A stretch of 64,000 nucleotides of DNA, taken from Cryoendolithus antarcticus. Taxonomy: Eukaryota > Ascomycota > Dothideomycetes > Cladosporiales > Cladosporiaceae. Made by a program: the position numbers and the translations under genes. The stretch covers positions 682,001 to 746,000 of the forward strand of contig NAJO01000012.1 in NCBI GenBank assembly GCA_002077065.1, given 5' to 3'. The stretch's first letter is position 1. Each line of letters opens with the position of its first letter. The notes beneath the pieces were generated by a model. It made no database searches. It was not told where the DNA came from and worked only from the letters and a program-made list of their open reading frames with translations. This document shows positions 22,176 to 32,583 of this stretch, piece by piece.

Positions 22176-22351
22176 ACGAACATGGCGGCGCAGCTTGATG
22201 CGGCGATGGAGCAGCAGAGGTTGGAGAATATGTAGGCGGCGATGGCAAACCAGCAGCTTGGGCAGGACGTTGGCGTTGAGAACTGAGAAGTTTCGGTGAC
22301 CTTATTTCCAGTGGTTCTTGGACATCTCAGCTGTTACGAGTAACATGTCTC

Positions 22352-24403
22352 TCACTTAGCGAATTCTTTGTAGACACTGTCATCAGGTCCCATGCCTCTC
22401 ATGATTTTTTGTGCGTTGCATAAATCCAAATTGGCCTGCGGTATGGTAGCAGTAGCTAGCTCCTCGCTCCGTGTGAGAAATTGCATCAAGAGCCCAGCTT
22501 CGGCATGCCAAGACACATGACAGTGGAATGCCCACGTCCCCGGGTTGTCCATGACCACTCGCAGCAGGATCCAGCCGAAAGCCTCCACCGATGCCGTATC
22601 TCTTCGGAGCGGGTTTGACAAGTCGAGTGTCTCATACAGTGGTGCCAGAGATGCCTTGTCGATCGCAGCGCCGACATGCGTCAGTAGTGGATAGCCATGT
22701 CCCTGCGCGAGCACAAAGTACTTGTAGCCGTGTAGATGAAGCGGGTGATTGCCGTCGTCGAAATTGGACACAAGCAGATCCACTACCTGTGTTCCTGTCG
22801 TTTGGATGACCAGCTCTCGCTTGTCATCAAAGGCTTGATCGTTGACGAAAGCTCTGCCGTCATTAGTATGGTTTCCCTCGTCTACAGCTTGAAAGGTCTC
22901 GTTGCCTGTCCCCAGTCCATCTATAGCTCGATGCAGTGTCGGCGAGTCTGCGCTAGGTCGCCAAGACGATTGGTTGAAGAAGCCACGACTCAGACGGTAG
23001 GCGCCGATCTCGAAGTTCGACCGCAAGTAGAAGGCTGCATCGGGCTCACTTGGCGCCACCATGGCTTCTACAGGAACCAAATCAGTCGTGTTCATATCCC
23101 TGCACTCCTGCTCTAGTCGCTCCTCCCAGTCTTTCGATGTCGGATCGCTCACTTTAGCGTCCTCATACGCCACAACAGCAAGCGCATCAGCTTGCATGGT
23201 CTTCGGCGCATCAGTGAAGCATGTCGTGATCATGCGAGCTCTCATCCAGAAAGCATCACTTGACGTGACATCACTTGAGATGACCACACTATATCGCTGC
23301 GCAGGGTTGATGTTCAGTCGATGATAGCTCACTGGGTGGACATCCGTGCCGTCCACCTCGGTCACTGCCATCTCATGCTCATCAATCTGGAATTGGAACT
23401 CGGCGAACGCGCCTACGTTGATGATTCGGAGGCGATGGCTCTTGTTGCGATCAAGCTTGATGCGAGGCATGCCGACTGTAGCAGCCATGTTGTCGCATTT
23501 GCGATCTGGGAAGTCTGAGCAGTCTCGTACGCCTTTGCCATTGATCAGGGCGCCCACAGGCACTGGCTCGGCATTCTCCATATCTGGCATCAAATATTGC
23601 CATAGCAGAGCGGACGAGAGGTCATGGTAGTGGTCAGATAGCAGGATCACACGGTCCGTGTCGTACGGCATCTTTTGCAAAGCTTTCTCGTTGCGACCGT
23701 GGATGATCAGCGGTCCGTGAAGGCCATCAGATGTCTGCACTCCAACATGGCCGTGCCACCAATACGATCCTGATTGGCCGCTCACTGTAAACTCGTAGGT
23801 GAAGTCCTGACCAGGTGCAATGGGACATTGAGTCACACCTGTGGTGCCATCCATGTGGTTTGTACCGTTTTGATACATGCCATGCCAGTGAATCGAAGTC
23901 GCATTTACCGCACGGTTCTCCACGTGGACTACAATGGTATCGCTTTCGTTGACCTCGATTATCGGGCCCGGGAATTGATTGTTCACTAGTATCATCGGTC
24001 GGTAGATGCCATCGGGGTTGTGAATGTGGTCGCGGATGATCCAGGTGTATTCTCGGCGTTGGGCTGGCGCGCTTTGATCCCACTCCGGATCCAGTATGTA
24101 GTCGTTGCTAGTGATCCCTGCTCCCGTGATAGGTCCTGAACGCGGATGCGATCTTATCAGAAACACCAGATCTCCAAGACTGAGCAGCAGCAGTATAATT
24201 CCCGTGCACACGCTGAAGGCTGCCAGTTTCCCACGTGCTGTCCGCCTTGCACGCGGGCTGCCATCGACCGCAGTGTCGCCCAATTCCTTCCACCCTCCAA
24301 GCAGGCCTTGCTCTTGCTCCTCTGCCAGACTGGACGACGTCGTAGCAGACCAGTCGTCCTCCAATTTCTCGTGTTCCCTGGGTTCGACTGGATGGGCAGA
24401 CAT
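22352..24403 (-). CDS. Multicopper oxidase with N-terminal membrane anchor
   Basis: Single exon, 683 residues from ATG 24403. Laccase/ferroxidase-type enzyme coupling one-electron oxidation of a substrate to reduction of oxygen to water. All copper-binding motifs are present: HWHG (about 172), WWHGH (about 216), HPLHLHG and HCHVSWHAEAGLL near the C-terminus with the type 1 Cys. Three cupredoxin domains are recognisable. It has no cleavable signal peptide; a cytosolic N-terminus of about 58 residues precedes one membrane segment (about 60-83, AFSVCTGIILLLLSLGDLVF), giving type II topology with the catalytic domain outside or in a lumen. Canonical Fet3 ferroxidases instead have a C-terminal anchor. 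Several N-glycosylation sites are present. No Ftr1 permease is nearby, so an iron-uptake role is not supported. Confidence 0.92.
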   Translation of the reverse strand: MSAHPVEPREHEKLEDDWSATTSSSLAEEQEQGLLGGWKELGDTAVDGSPRARRTARGKLAAFSVCTGIILLLLSLGDLVFLIRSHPRSGPITGAGITSNDYILDPEWDQSAPAQRREYTWIIRDHIHNPDGIYRPMILVNNQFPGPIIEVNESDTIVVHVENRAVNATSIHWHGMYQNGTNHMDGTTGVTQCPIAPGQDFTYEFTVSGQSGSYWWHGHVGVQTSDGLHGPLIIHGRNEKALQKMPYDTDRVILLSDHYHDLSSALLWQYLMPDMENAEPVPVGALINGKGVRDCSDFPDRKCDNMAATVGMPRIKLDRNKSHRLRIINVGAFAEFQFQIDEHEMAVTEVDGTDVHPVSYHRLNINPAQRYSVVISSDVTSSDAFWMRARMITTCFTDAPKTMQADALAVVAYEDAKVSDPTSKDWEERLEQECRDMNTTDLVPVEAMVAPSEPDAAFYLRSNFEIGAYRLSRGFFNQSSWRPSADSPTLHRAIDGLGTGNETFQAVDEGNHTNDGRAFVNDQAFDDKRELVIQTTGTQVVDLLVSNFDDGNHPLHLHGYKYFVLAQGHGYPLLTHVGAAIDKASLAPLYETLDLSNPLRRDTASVEAFGWILLRVVMDNPGTWAFHCHVSWHAEAGLLMQFLTRSEELATATIPQANLDLCNAQKIMRGMGPDDSVYKEFAK

Positions 24404-25293
24404 TTTACTTGTTCCAGCACGCTCTTCCGCAGATCGCGCTTTCCGAACACGGTCGAGATGCTAAGACATAACGAACGATGGAACGGAGTATATACATCGG
24501 TCCACTTACCTCACCTAACAAGCGTCATAATCGTGTCGTCTCGTAGCTCGTGTGGCCTGAGGACACTTCCGACGATCAATGGCTACCGACTCAAGCTTCC
24601 GTCCCTGCGTTCCGGGCTGAGGTGTCAACAGAGCCCTGCAGCTCTCGTCGCGGTTAGCAGCTGCCCCATCGGGCGGGCTATGACAGACGCATGGCAGTGG
24701 AGTGGGTAGAGTCGTGAAGAAACAGCAATAGACGTCTTGGCCAAGATATTGCAGCCAATGAGATGCCAAGGCTGGCTCACGTTGACTTCACTTCCCTCCT
24801 TCTGCACACAAGCAACGGCAGTGGCGGCATCACCTGCAGGAACCCACGACCGACCGCGAAGAGTTTGCAACGCGGAGCTTGACGCTACCCAGGCATTGCT
24901 TGTGTCCGACTAGCCGCAAGAACAAGCTGGGATGAGCCCATGGTTTACTCACAAGCAGTTTTCAAGGTCACTGTACCAATCATAGTCCTGGCCTCATGCC
25001 ATGCTTTCTAGGAAGACCCGGGAGAGCGGCAAGCGTCGATCAAAGCATGCATAGTGGGACCCTTATGGCGTGGTTTAGCACGGTTCGCCTTCCGGTGACA
25101 ATTGCCATGTTCAGGACTGGTCAACCAGGCGAACTGTAAGGGCAAGCGAGCATTTCGTTCATAACCTCGAGGACACCTCAGGATTATTGGACTGGTGTAG
25201 TACCTTTCTCACGTGTCTCCCCTCCTTGCACGAGCATATACACACTCAGTCAGTTCACCGCTTCAACACCTGCCTTGCTTGAGAGACTTGACG
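24404..25293. other. Divergent intergenic region
   Basis: About 890 bp between the multicopper oxidase (minus) and the phosphoesterase (plus). No gene supported; overlapping short frames only. Confidence 0.45.
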
Positions 25294-26561
25294 ATGAACG
25301 GTCTTTTCCTTGCCGGGCTCGCCGTCGGCGCAGCTGCTCAAGCCAACATCTACACGTCCACTAAAGCCGTTGATGTCGCGGCAGCCGCTGCCACCGCCAC
25401 GACTACATCGCCAACGTCGGATGTCAAGGGCAGGGTCTTTGACCGCTTCGTGACGATCTGGCTCGAGAACACCGACTACTCCAAAGCATCGGCTGATCCG
25501 AATTTGTTATGGCTGGCATCCCAGGGTATGTCGGCAAGTGATGTCGAAAGGCTCGGAATTGACATCAGGCAGGTATCACCCTTACGAACTACTTCGGCGT
25601 AACACATCCATCGGAGCCCAATTATGTGGCGGCGGTCGGAGGTGACAACTTCGGTATGGACAACGACAACTTCAACCAGATCGATGCCAACGTCTCGACG
25701 ATCGTCGACGTCCTCGAAGACCGCGGTATCTCGTGGTCGACTTACCAGGAAGATATGCCATATTCTGGCTTCGAAGGCATGGGCTACGTCAACCAGAACA
25801 CGAAGTCCAACGACTATGTCCGCAAGCACCACCCCACGATCCTCTACAACGCCAACACCACTCCCCAGCGCCTCAGCCAGCAGAAGAACCTCACCATGTT
25901 CTATCAGGACTTAGCCGCAGGCAAGCTCCCTCAGTGGATGTTCATCACCCCAAACATGACCAGTGATGGCCACGACACCTCCGTCACCACCGCAGGAACC
26001 TGGACGCGTGCATTCCTCGAGCCTCTCCTCGCCGACAAGAAGAGCAGCTTCTGGAAGAAGACCCTCGTTCTGATCACGTTCGACGAGAATCACACATATA
26101 CCACCGGCAACCGTGTTTTCAGCATCCTTCTCGGCGACTCGATCAAGAACTCCAAGGTAGGAAGCACTGATGCTCACTACTACAACCACTACAGCGAGAT
26201 AGCCACCGTCGAGGCGAACTGGGACCTCCACACCCTCGGCCGCTGGGACGTCGGTGCCAACGTCTTCAAGAATGTTGGTGACAGGACGGGCGATCACATC
26301 CGTGACGACGACTCTGTGACCAGCCTTCTCAACGCGACGAGGTTCCTGAACAGCTCGTACGCTGGGCCTTTCAACACTGGGTTCCAGAAGGCTGCGTACC
26401 CGGCACCTAACACCGGTATCCAGTCGCCACATAGCCTGAGGACGGTGTTGCCGGCTATTGCTGCTGCGTGGCAGGGCAGCAAGGCTAGCTTTTACACCGC
26501 CGGATCAGTGATCAACGACGGTCAGCACCCGCCTGCTGGGTATGCTCGCAACCCCGCGTAG
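25294..26561 (+). CDS. Secreted phosphoesterase-family acid phosphatase
   Basis: Phosphoesterase family (PF04185) of fungal acid phosphatases and phospholipase C-like proteins. Exons are 25294-25525 and 25573-26561 with a 47-bp intron that joins LLWLASQ to GITLTNYFG. About 406 residues. A signal peptide (MNGLFLAGLAVGAAAQA) is followed by an Ala/Thr-rich stretch and then the family start FVTIWLENTDYSKA, in which the glutamate and asparagine belong to the metal site. HPSEPNYVAAVGG is the second hallmark, and WMFITPNMTSDGHDT and LVLITFDENHTY supply the remaining metal ligands. EIATVEANWDLHTLGRWD is the typical C-terminal block. Multiple NxS/T sites fit a secreted glycoprotein. Substrate is not predictable. 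Confidence 0.93.
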
Positions 26562-27199
26562 ATTACTGTAGAGAGATGCTGTTGCATAGCGAGGGAATTG
26601 AAAAGCATTAGATAAATAGACTCTACGTATGTCAGTGTGAATGAAAGTACGCCTTAGCGGTCCGAGTGGCTCGCCATCAACCCAACATTGTCACGTACAC
26701 CCCATAAAGATCTTTCTTCACGTGGTACGGGATCCCTTTCACAGATGTGTGCCTGATGATGGAGGTTCTGGTGGCGTTCCTGCGGGCGCGGGGACTCTGA
26801 TCTGCACTAGTGTCTCTGTGTCGATCGCCCACGTGTTTGACTTGAGCCCACTCAAATACAAGCATTGCGCCTGCGAGGTCAGCTTTATTAGCCGTCCTCA
26901 CATTCGACGGATTCATTCACTACCTACAGTACTACCACTACTTTTGACGTCAAATAGCTGGTGATTGAGCACTTCGTTGACTTGGACGCTACTGGCTATT
27001 TCCGTTACTTATGACATCCACTCCTTCAGGAGTCTGAATGTCCCCCTGCTGTGATTGAGTGCGTCGCAAGTGCCATTGTGCTCTCGCTGCGCCGTGGAGA
27101 GACGAGCGCCACAACCAGAGAGTGCTAGCCATCGAGATCTCGAGATTTTCGAAAAGCAGAGATCTCACATACTCTATTTTGGGTTTCCCAGTCACGACC
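26562..27199. other. Intergenic region between two plus-strand genes
   Basis: About 640 bp holding the 3' end of the phosphatase and the promoter and leader of the transporter. Short frames at 26641-26964 have no recognisable content. Confidence 0.4.
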
Positions 27200-28015
27200 A
27201 TGGCACTTCTGTTCCTCAAATCTGTAGTGCTGCCACACCGGACTGGCCATAAATACACTCCTCTACCGATACACGCTACTGATAGCCTGTCATCCAACGA
27301 AAAGCACCAGTCGAGTACGGTCGAGACGGTCCACATCTCACCTCGCCTCATCTCGGACGCCACAATCGGACTCAGCGATGGCCTCACAGTGCCTTTCGCC
27401 CTCACAGCTGGCCTGTCTGCGCTCGGCGACTCGCACGTGGTCATCTATGGTGGACTTGCAGAGTTGATCGCCGGAGCCATCTCGATGGGACTTGGTGGGT
27501 ACCTCGGTGCACGTGGAGAAGCCGACGCGTGTGCTGCTAAGCTAGCTGAGACCAGAGAGATCGTGAAGGGCAGTAGCAGCAGAGCCAAGATGCTGATCGG
27601 TGAAGCGTTCGAGGGGTTCGAGATCCGACGTCAGATCATAGACGCATTTGCGCAGGACTTGCAAGGCAATGATGAGAGGACGGTCGACTTCCTCATGAAG
27701 TTCAGGTGGCAGTTGGCGGAGACTGATTTTGTTGCCTCACGGGCGTACGTGTCCGGCTTGACCATCTCGGGTGGTTACTTATTCGGCGGCTTGGTACCGC
27801 TACTGCCATATCTGTTCCTAGAGAGTGTCGAGCAGGCATTCATTGGTAGCCTGCTTGTTATGATGGTAGCGCTGTTCGCGTTCGGCTGGGTCAAGACGGC
27901 TCTGATCGGTGAGCGAGACCGTTGGACTTGCGGCAAGAACGGTGTGCAGATGGTCGTACTCGGGAGCGTGGCAGCGGGCGCAGCAATGCTTTCGGTCAAG
28001 GCATTGAGCGGCTGA
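27200..28015 (+). CDS. CCC1/VIT1-family vacuolar iron/manganese transporter
   Basis: Moves Fe2+ or Mn2+ from cytosol into the vacuole or another compartment. Single exon, about 271 residues from ATG 27200 (MALLFLKSVV). The open frame reaches further upstream but only to a GTG. The first membrane helix has the family signature LISDATIGLSDGLTVPFALTAG, followed by YGGLAELIAGAISMGLGGYLGARGEAD. The conserved Glu of E-A-D/E marks the start of the amphipathic metal-binding domain (about 115-185). Three more helices follow: VSGLTISGGYLFGGLVPLLPYLF, AFIGSLLVMMVALFAFGW and MVVLGSVAAGAAMLSV. Its end is only 71 bp from the convergent GPI14 stop. Family certain, metal specificity not. Confidence 0.93.
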   Translation: MALLFLKSVVLPHRTGHKYTPLPIHATDSLSSNEKHQSSTVETVHISPRLISDATIGLSDGLTVPFALTAGLSALGDSHVVIYGGLAELIAGAISMGLGGYLGARGEADACAAKLAETREIVKGSSSRAKMLIGEAFEGFEIRRQIIDAFAQDLQGNDERTVDFLMKFRWQLAETDFVASRAYVSGLTISGGYLFGGLVPLLPYLFLESVEQAFIGSLLVMMVALFAFGWVKTALIGERDRWTCGKNGVQMVVLGSVAAGAAMLSVKALSG

Positions 28016-28086
28016 GCACACTGAAGGAGCGACGCAAGTGTCGCTGTGATACGGAGCAATTGCACCCGGCGAAGCGACAAGCTGGA

Positions 28087-29429
28087 TCAAGACTTCTTTG
28101 CCGCAGTCTTCCTCACTCTGGTGCCAGGATTGAACACGGAGAGATCTCTGATGATCACGCCCAAGATCCAACAATTGACGCCAAAGAACCCGGCGCTCGC
28201 AAGCCATAAACCCGGTATGAACGTCGAATTGCCAAGGAACTCCAACTGGTACCCCTGCTGCAGCCATGCAGCCTGCCCGGCTACCCACAAGCCGAGTGCA
28301 AGAAGACCGAGCCTACGATTATCCATGAATTCCGAGCCATATAGATACAATGGCAGGAAAACCATGTACCACAGAAAGTACTATGCTAGTCAGCGTGGAG
28401 ATCGCACTCTTATTCAACAACTTGTGCTTACCTGACTGGTGCAAACCTTGTTGAAGCTCACGAATGTAAAGGTCTGCGCCAGCATCGCACCAGCGAGATC
28501 TCGCTTGGCCAACTTCAACGGAATGGCGATCAGCGCTATGAAGAGTTGAGGGAGGAATGCGACAGTCTCTAATTGTAATCCTGACTGCTCAGGAAGCATT
28601 GAGCTCAAGTGTAGGACCGTATTGTAAACAGAGAAGTTGTGGCGGTGATCTAGCCTAGAGACATGATACGTGTAGCTGTGCTCAATGAAATCATGACCGT
28701 ACCTACCAGATGACTCAGCTATGGTTGCGAGCTGAGCATAACGCTGAGAACCTACATCCAGTACATGACTGCATTGAGTGACATAAATGTCGTGAAGCTG
28801 GTCACCGCAAGCTTGACACGCGGCCCATTAAGCAAATTGCTCATCGACAGAGGCTTCTGTCTCGGATTGTCCAGCCACCAGTATATGCTAGCAGCATAAA
28901 TGAATGGATAAATCTTGAAATGCACACCGAGTCCGAGTAGCGCGCCTGCAAGCAATATCTGGCGTCTCAGTGTGGCCCACAGCAATGCAATAACGATCAC
29001 GGCCAGCAGGCCCTCGGAGCTTCCACGTGTACTGATGTTGGCGACCATAGGGTTCAGCAGCCAAATACTAGCATACTGCATTGATCTCTCAACGGGCATG
29101 CCACGATGTCGAAGAATGCGATAGATCATCCAGCCTGTGATCACATCGCCTGCCGCGAACAGCGCTTTACCGCTCTCGAACCAGAGACCGCCCCATGAGG
29201 TCGGGTAAAGCAGCCACGCAAGCAGCGGAGTGTAGCGATATGTGGCCCGCTGGTAAGGTGAGCGGCCGCGTGACACGAATTGAGCTGCATCCGTGAAGAC
29301 GATGTAGTCGATGTCAGTATACTTCATCGGGCTGTTAGCGTCTTGCCAGCGACCGTAGGCGAGCAGAGCAACGCGCAGACCAATGGCGATTGCGAACACA
29401 GCCCATGGCCGAGAGAAGAATGCACTCAT
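28087..29429 (-). CDS. GPI14: GPI mannosyltransferase I (PIG-M/Gpi14)
   Basis: Adds the first alpha-1,4-mannose to the GPI precursor on the luminal side of the ER. Exons are 28756-29429, 28432-28702 and 28087-28380; introns of 53 and 51 bp restore [17 protein letters not shown] and VCTSQYFLWYMV. About 412 residues, normal for the family. The DxD motif is in [14 protein letters not shown], right after the first membrane segment, as in PIG-M. Family blocks are [48 protein letters not shown] and the luminal [12 protein letters not shown]. Multiple hydrophobic helices follow and the protein ends in a basic tail ([10 protein letters not shown]). It shares a short upstream region (202 bp) with MEF1 on the other strand. 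Confidence 0.95.
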
Positions 29430-29631
29430 TGTTGATATCGTACGGGTGTACTGGCGCGGTGTGGTCGTAGACAGCTTGATGTCGGAGGAGAGTCCCTTGT
29501 ACGGAATGACTCGGGTGTTGCGGCGCCACTTTTGGCACTTCCGAAGACTTTTGGAAGGGGGGGTCTGCCATGATGAAGCATTCGTTCGATTTCATATTGT
29601 ACATATCATCACGTTCGTTCTGATCATTTCA

Positions 29632-32031
29632 ATGCGCGGCGTTGGGTTGGCACGTACGGCGTTGCGGCAGACCGCGCTTCGCAATGGCGAGTGGACGGCC
29701 TGCCGAAGATGTTTGGCCACTGCGCCAATCTTGACGAGTCGGCCACATAATGAACGAGGATCACTGCAACGAAGTCCGCAATGGCAGTCCCGGCGAGAAC
29801 AGGCCACTGCGGCGGCTGCAGTCCTGGAGACGGCCATGCACGACCCTACGAGTCTTTCACAAGACGCAATAGTAGAGCACCTGGATCCGAAGGAAGCTGC
29901 TCGACTGCACAAAGTACGAAACATCGGTATCGCAGCACATATTGACTCTGGCAAGACGACTGCCACAGAGCGAGTCTTGTTCTATACTGGACGAATAAAG
30001 GACATTCACGAAGTGCGAGGCCGAGATGCAGTCGGCGCAAAGATGGACAGCATGGACTTGGAGAGGGAGAAGGGCATTACGATTCAATCTGCGGCTACGT
30101 TTTGTGACTGGATTAAGAAGACGCCGGATCCTGTCACTGGCGAGATGAAGGACGAGAAGTACCACATAAACTTGATCGACACACCAGGGCACATAGACTT
30201 TACGATAGAGGTTGAGCGGGCATTGCGTGTACTGGATGGCGCTGTAATGATTTTGTGTGCAGTGTCTGGTGTGCAGAGTCAGACGGTGACAGTAGATCGA
30301 CAGATGAGGCGATACAACATTCCCAGAATCAGCTTCGTGAACAAGATGGATCGAGCGGGTGCGAACCCATGGAAGGCGGTGGAGGGTATCAATCAGAAGC
30401 TGAAGATACCGGCGGCTGCGGTGCAGGTGCCAATCGGTGCAGAAGATGGTTTCAAAGGTGTGGTGGACCTGATTCGGATGAAGGCGATATACTCAGAGGG
30501 CGAGTACGGAGAGGTCGTGCGGGAGGATGAATGCCCTGAAGATCTGCGGAGCTTTGCGCAGGAGAAGAGGCGGCTCCTGATTGAAACACTCGCGGATGTG
30601 GATGAAGAGATTGCAGACACTTTCCTCGAGGAACGGACACCGTCACCTGCAGAGATCAAGGCTGCTGTGCGGAGGGCAACAATCGCACTGAAGTTCTCGC
30701 CAGTTCTGATGGGGTCAGCATTGGCAGACAAGAGTGTGCAGCCGATGTTGGATGCAGTGTGCGACTACCTGCCCAACCCGGCAGAAGTTGAGAACCTGGC
30801 GCTCGACAGGAAGCGTGCTGAAGCGCAAGTCAAACTCGTGTCGTACAACAGCCTGCCGTTCGTGGGTCTGGCGTTCAAGCTCGAAGAATCGAACTTTGGA
30901 CAGCTCACATACGTGCGGGTGTACCAAGGCCAGCTCAAGAAGGGCAGCTATGTGGTCAATGCACGGACAGGGCAGAAGGTGAAGATTCCTCGCATCGTGC
31001 GCATGCATTCGAACGAGATGGAGGAAGTGCAGGAGATTGGCGCCGGTGAGATTTGTGCCGTCTTCGGTGTCGATTGCGCGTCAGGCGACACCTTCACAGA
31101 CGGTGGATTGGGCTACAGCATGACTTCTATGTTCGTGCCGGATGCTGTGATCTCGCTGTCTATCAAGCCGAAGAACACAAAGGATACTCCTAACTTCTCC
31201 AAGGCCATCGCACGCTTCCAACGCGAAGACCCGACATTCCGAGTCCACAACGAGGTCGAGAGTGGCGAGACGATCATCTCTGGCATGGGCGAGCTTCATC
31301 TCAGCATCTACGTTGAGCGTATGAAGCGTGAATACAGCGTCGAAGTCGTCACTGGACAGCCTCAAGTTGCTTATAGAGAGACCATTCAAGGCCGAGTCAA
31401 CTTCGACCATACGCTGAAGAAGCAGACCGGTGGCGCTGGTGACTACGCCCGTGTAGTAGGTTTTATGGAGCCCACTGGAAACTTGGGCGAAAACCAATTT
31501 GAGCAGGCCATCACCGGTGGCACCATTAGTGAGAAGTACTTGCTCGCATGCGACAAGGGCTTCCAAGCGTCTTGCATCACAGGACCTCTGCTAGGCCACC
31601 GCGTGCTGGGCACATACATGCAAATCAACGATGGCGCGACGCACATGACCGATTCATCTGAGCTGGCCTTCAAGAACGCTACACAACAGGCCTTCCGGAA
31701 AGCCTTCACAGCAGCGCAGCCCCAAGTACTCGAGCCACTGATGAAGACCGTCATCAACGCGCCTAATGAGTTCCAGGGCAACATTGTCGGTCTGCTCAAC
31801 AAGCGTAACGCAGTCATCAACGACACCGAGATCGGTCCGGAAGACTTCGTACTCACTGCTGATTGCTCGCTGAACTCTATGTTCGGCTTCTCGAGTCAGC
31901 TGAGAGCTGCTACACAGGGCAAGGGTGAGTTTTCGATGGAGTTCAGTCACTATGCTCCTGCGCCGCCGCAGCTGCAGAAGGAGCTTGTGGCTAAGGCGGA
32001 CAAGGAGAGGGCTGAGAGGAATAAGAAGTGA
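29632..32031 (+). CDS. MEF1: Mitochondrial elongation factor G1 (mEF-G1)
   Basis: GTPase that catalyses translocation on mitochondrial ribosomes. Single exon, 799 residues from ATG 29632 ([16 protein letters not shown]). The open frame extends upstream but the Arg/Ala-rich, acid-free start of the ATG form looks like a mitochondrial presequence. G motifs: [10 protein letters not shown] (102-110, P-loop), [11 protein letters not shown] (switch I), [12 protein letters not shown] (G3), VNKMDRAG (G4). Domains II-V follow, with [14 protein letters not shown] and [21 protein letters not shown] as EF-G landmarks. The C-terminus ([15 protein letters not shown]) is short and charged. Mef1 rather than Mef2 is chosen because of the full translocase G-domain wording; a search would confirm. 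Confidence 0.95.
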   Translation: MRGVGLARTALRQTALRNGEWTACRRCLATAPILTSRPHNERGSLQRSPQWQSRREQATAAAAVLETAMHDPTSLSQDAIVEHLDPKEAARLHKVRNIGIAAHIDSGKTTATERVLFYTGRIKDIHEVRGRDAVGAKMDSMDLEREKGITIQSAATFCDWIKKTPDPVTGEMKDEKYHINLIDTPGHIDFTIEVERALRVLDGAVMILCAVSGVQSQTVTVDRQMRRYNIPRISFVNKMDRAGANPWKAVEGINQKLKIPAAAVQVPIGAEDGFKGVVDLIRMKAIYSEGEYGEVVREDECPEDLRSFAQEKRRLLIETLADVDEEIADTFLEERTPSPAEIKAAVRRATIALKFSPVLMGSALADKSVQPMLDAVCDYLPNPAEVENLALDRKRAEAQVKLVSYNSLPFVGLAFKLEESNFGQLTYVRVYQGQLKKGSYVVNARTGQKVKIPRIVRMHSNEMEEVQEIGAGEICAVFGVDCASGDTFTDGGLGYSMTSMFVPDAVISLSIKPKNTKDTPNFSKAIARFQREDPTFRVHNEVESGETIISGMGELHLSIYVERMKREYSVEVVTGQPQVAYRETIQGRVNFDHTLKKQTGGAGDYARVVGFMEPTGNLGENQFEQAITGGTISEKYLLACDKGFQASCITGPLLGHRVLGTYMQINDGATHMTDSSELAFKNATQQAFRKAFTAAQPQVLEPLMKTVINAPNEFQGNIVGLLNKRNAVINDTEIGPEDFVLTADCSLNSMFGFSSQLRAATQGKGEFSMEFSHYAPAPPQLQKELVAKADKERAERNKK

Positions 32032-32583
32032 GGTAAATGAAGTGTAGGAGAACCGAGTCACGCCCTGCGGAGGCGAGAGGGGCAGCCGTCGGCGGCACGC
32101 TGCTTCGCGAAGGACCTGCGAGACTACAAAAGCTCTGATCGGTCCTGGCGATATTGGTCACGGATGGCAATGTCCCCGTTAAGATGTTGCAGTAGCATCT
32201 CGCGTCTGGTACTAGCCAGACGAAGTGGCCAACATAGGCCATTCTGCAACGTTCTGACGGCGTCTGATGTATGAATGTAGAGGTATATATAGATATACTA
32301 GACATGTACGATATGGTGCATCGCAAGGGTCGCAACCTAATTCACTTGCACGCAGTGGTTCGCAATCAAACTCAGTCGTCAAGCCGTAGTGCATTTCTCA
32401 CGAGATGAACGCCAAGACTCGCGCCTGGCGGGAAGTGGTTGCACAGACCATGGTTCTAGTAAGACGCGACTTGGACGCGTTGACTTCATCTGGTCTTCGC
32501 CATACCTTGTCTCATCTTCAATCCACGCTTTCAGCCATTGGACTTCACTGACTAGACAGCCTGCAGTGTGGTAGACGTGCAAG
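32032..32583. other. Intergenic, MSH6 upstream region
   Basis: About 550 bp between two plus-strand genes; MEF1 3' end and MSH6 promoter. No gene seen. Confidence 0.4.

Noticed and set aside
25911..26432. 173-codon minus-strand frame over the phosphoesterase
   Set aside because: Antisense shadow of a well-supported gene, with no recognisable domain.
27181..27198. 15-base match to the M13/pUC forward sequencing primer site upstream of the CCC1-like ATG
   Set aside because: The flanks do not match vector sequence and the neighbouring DNA is continuous with the gene; most likely coincidence, though read mapping could exclude a cloning artefact.
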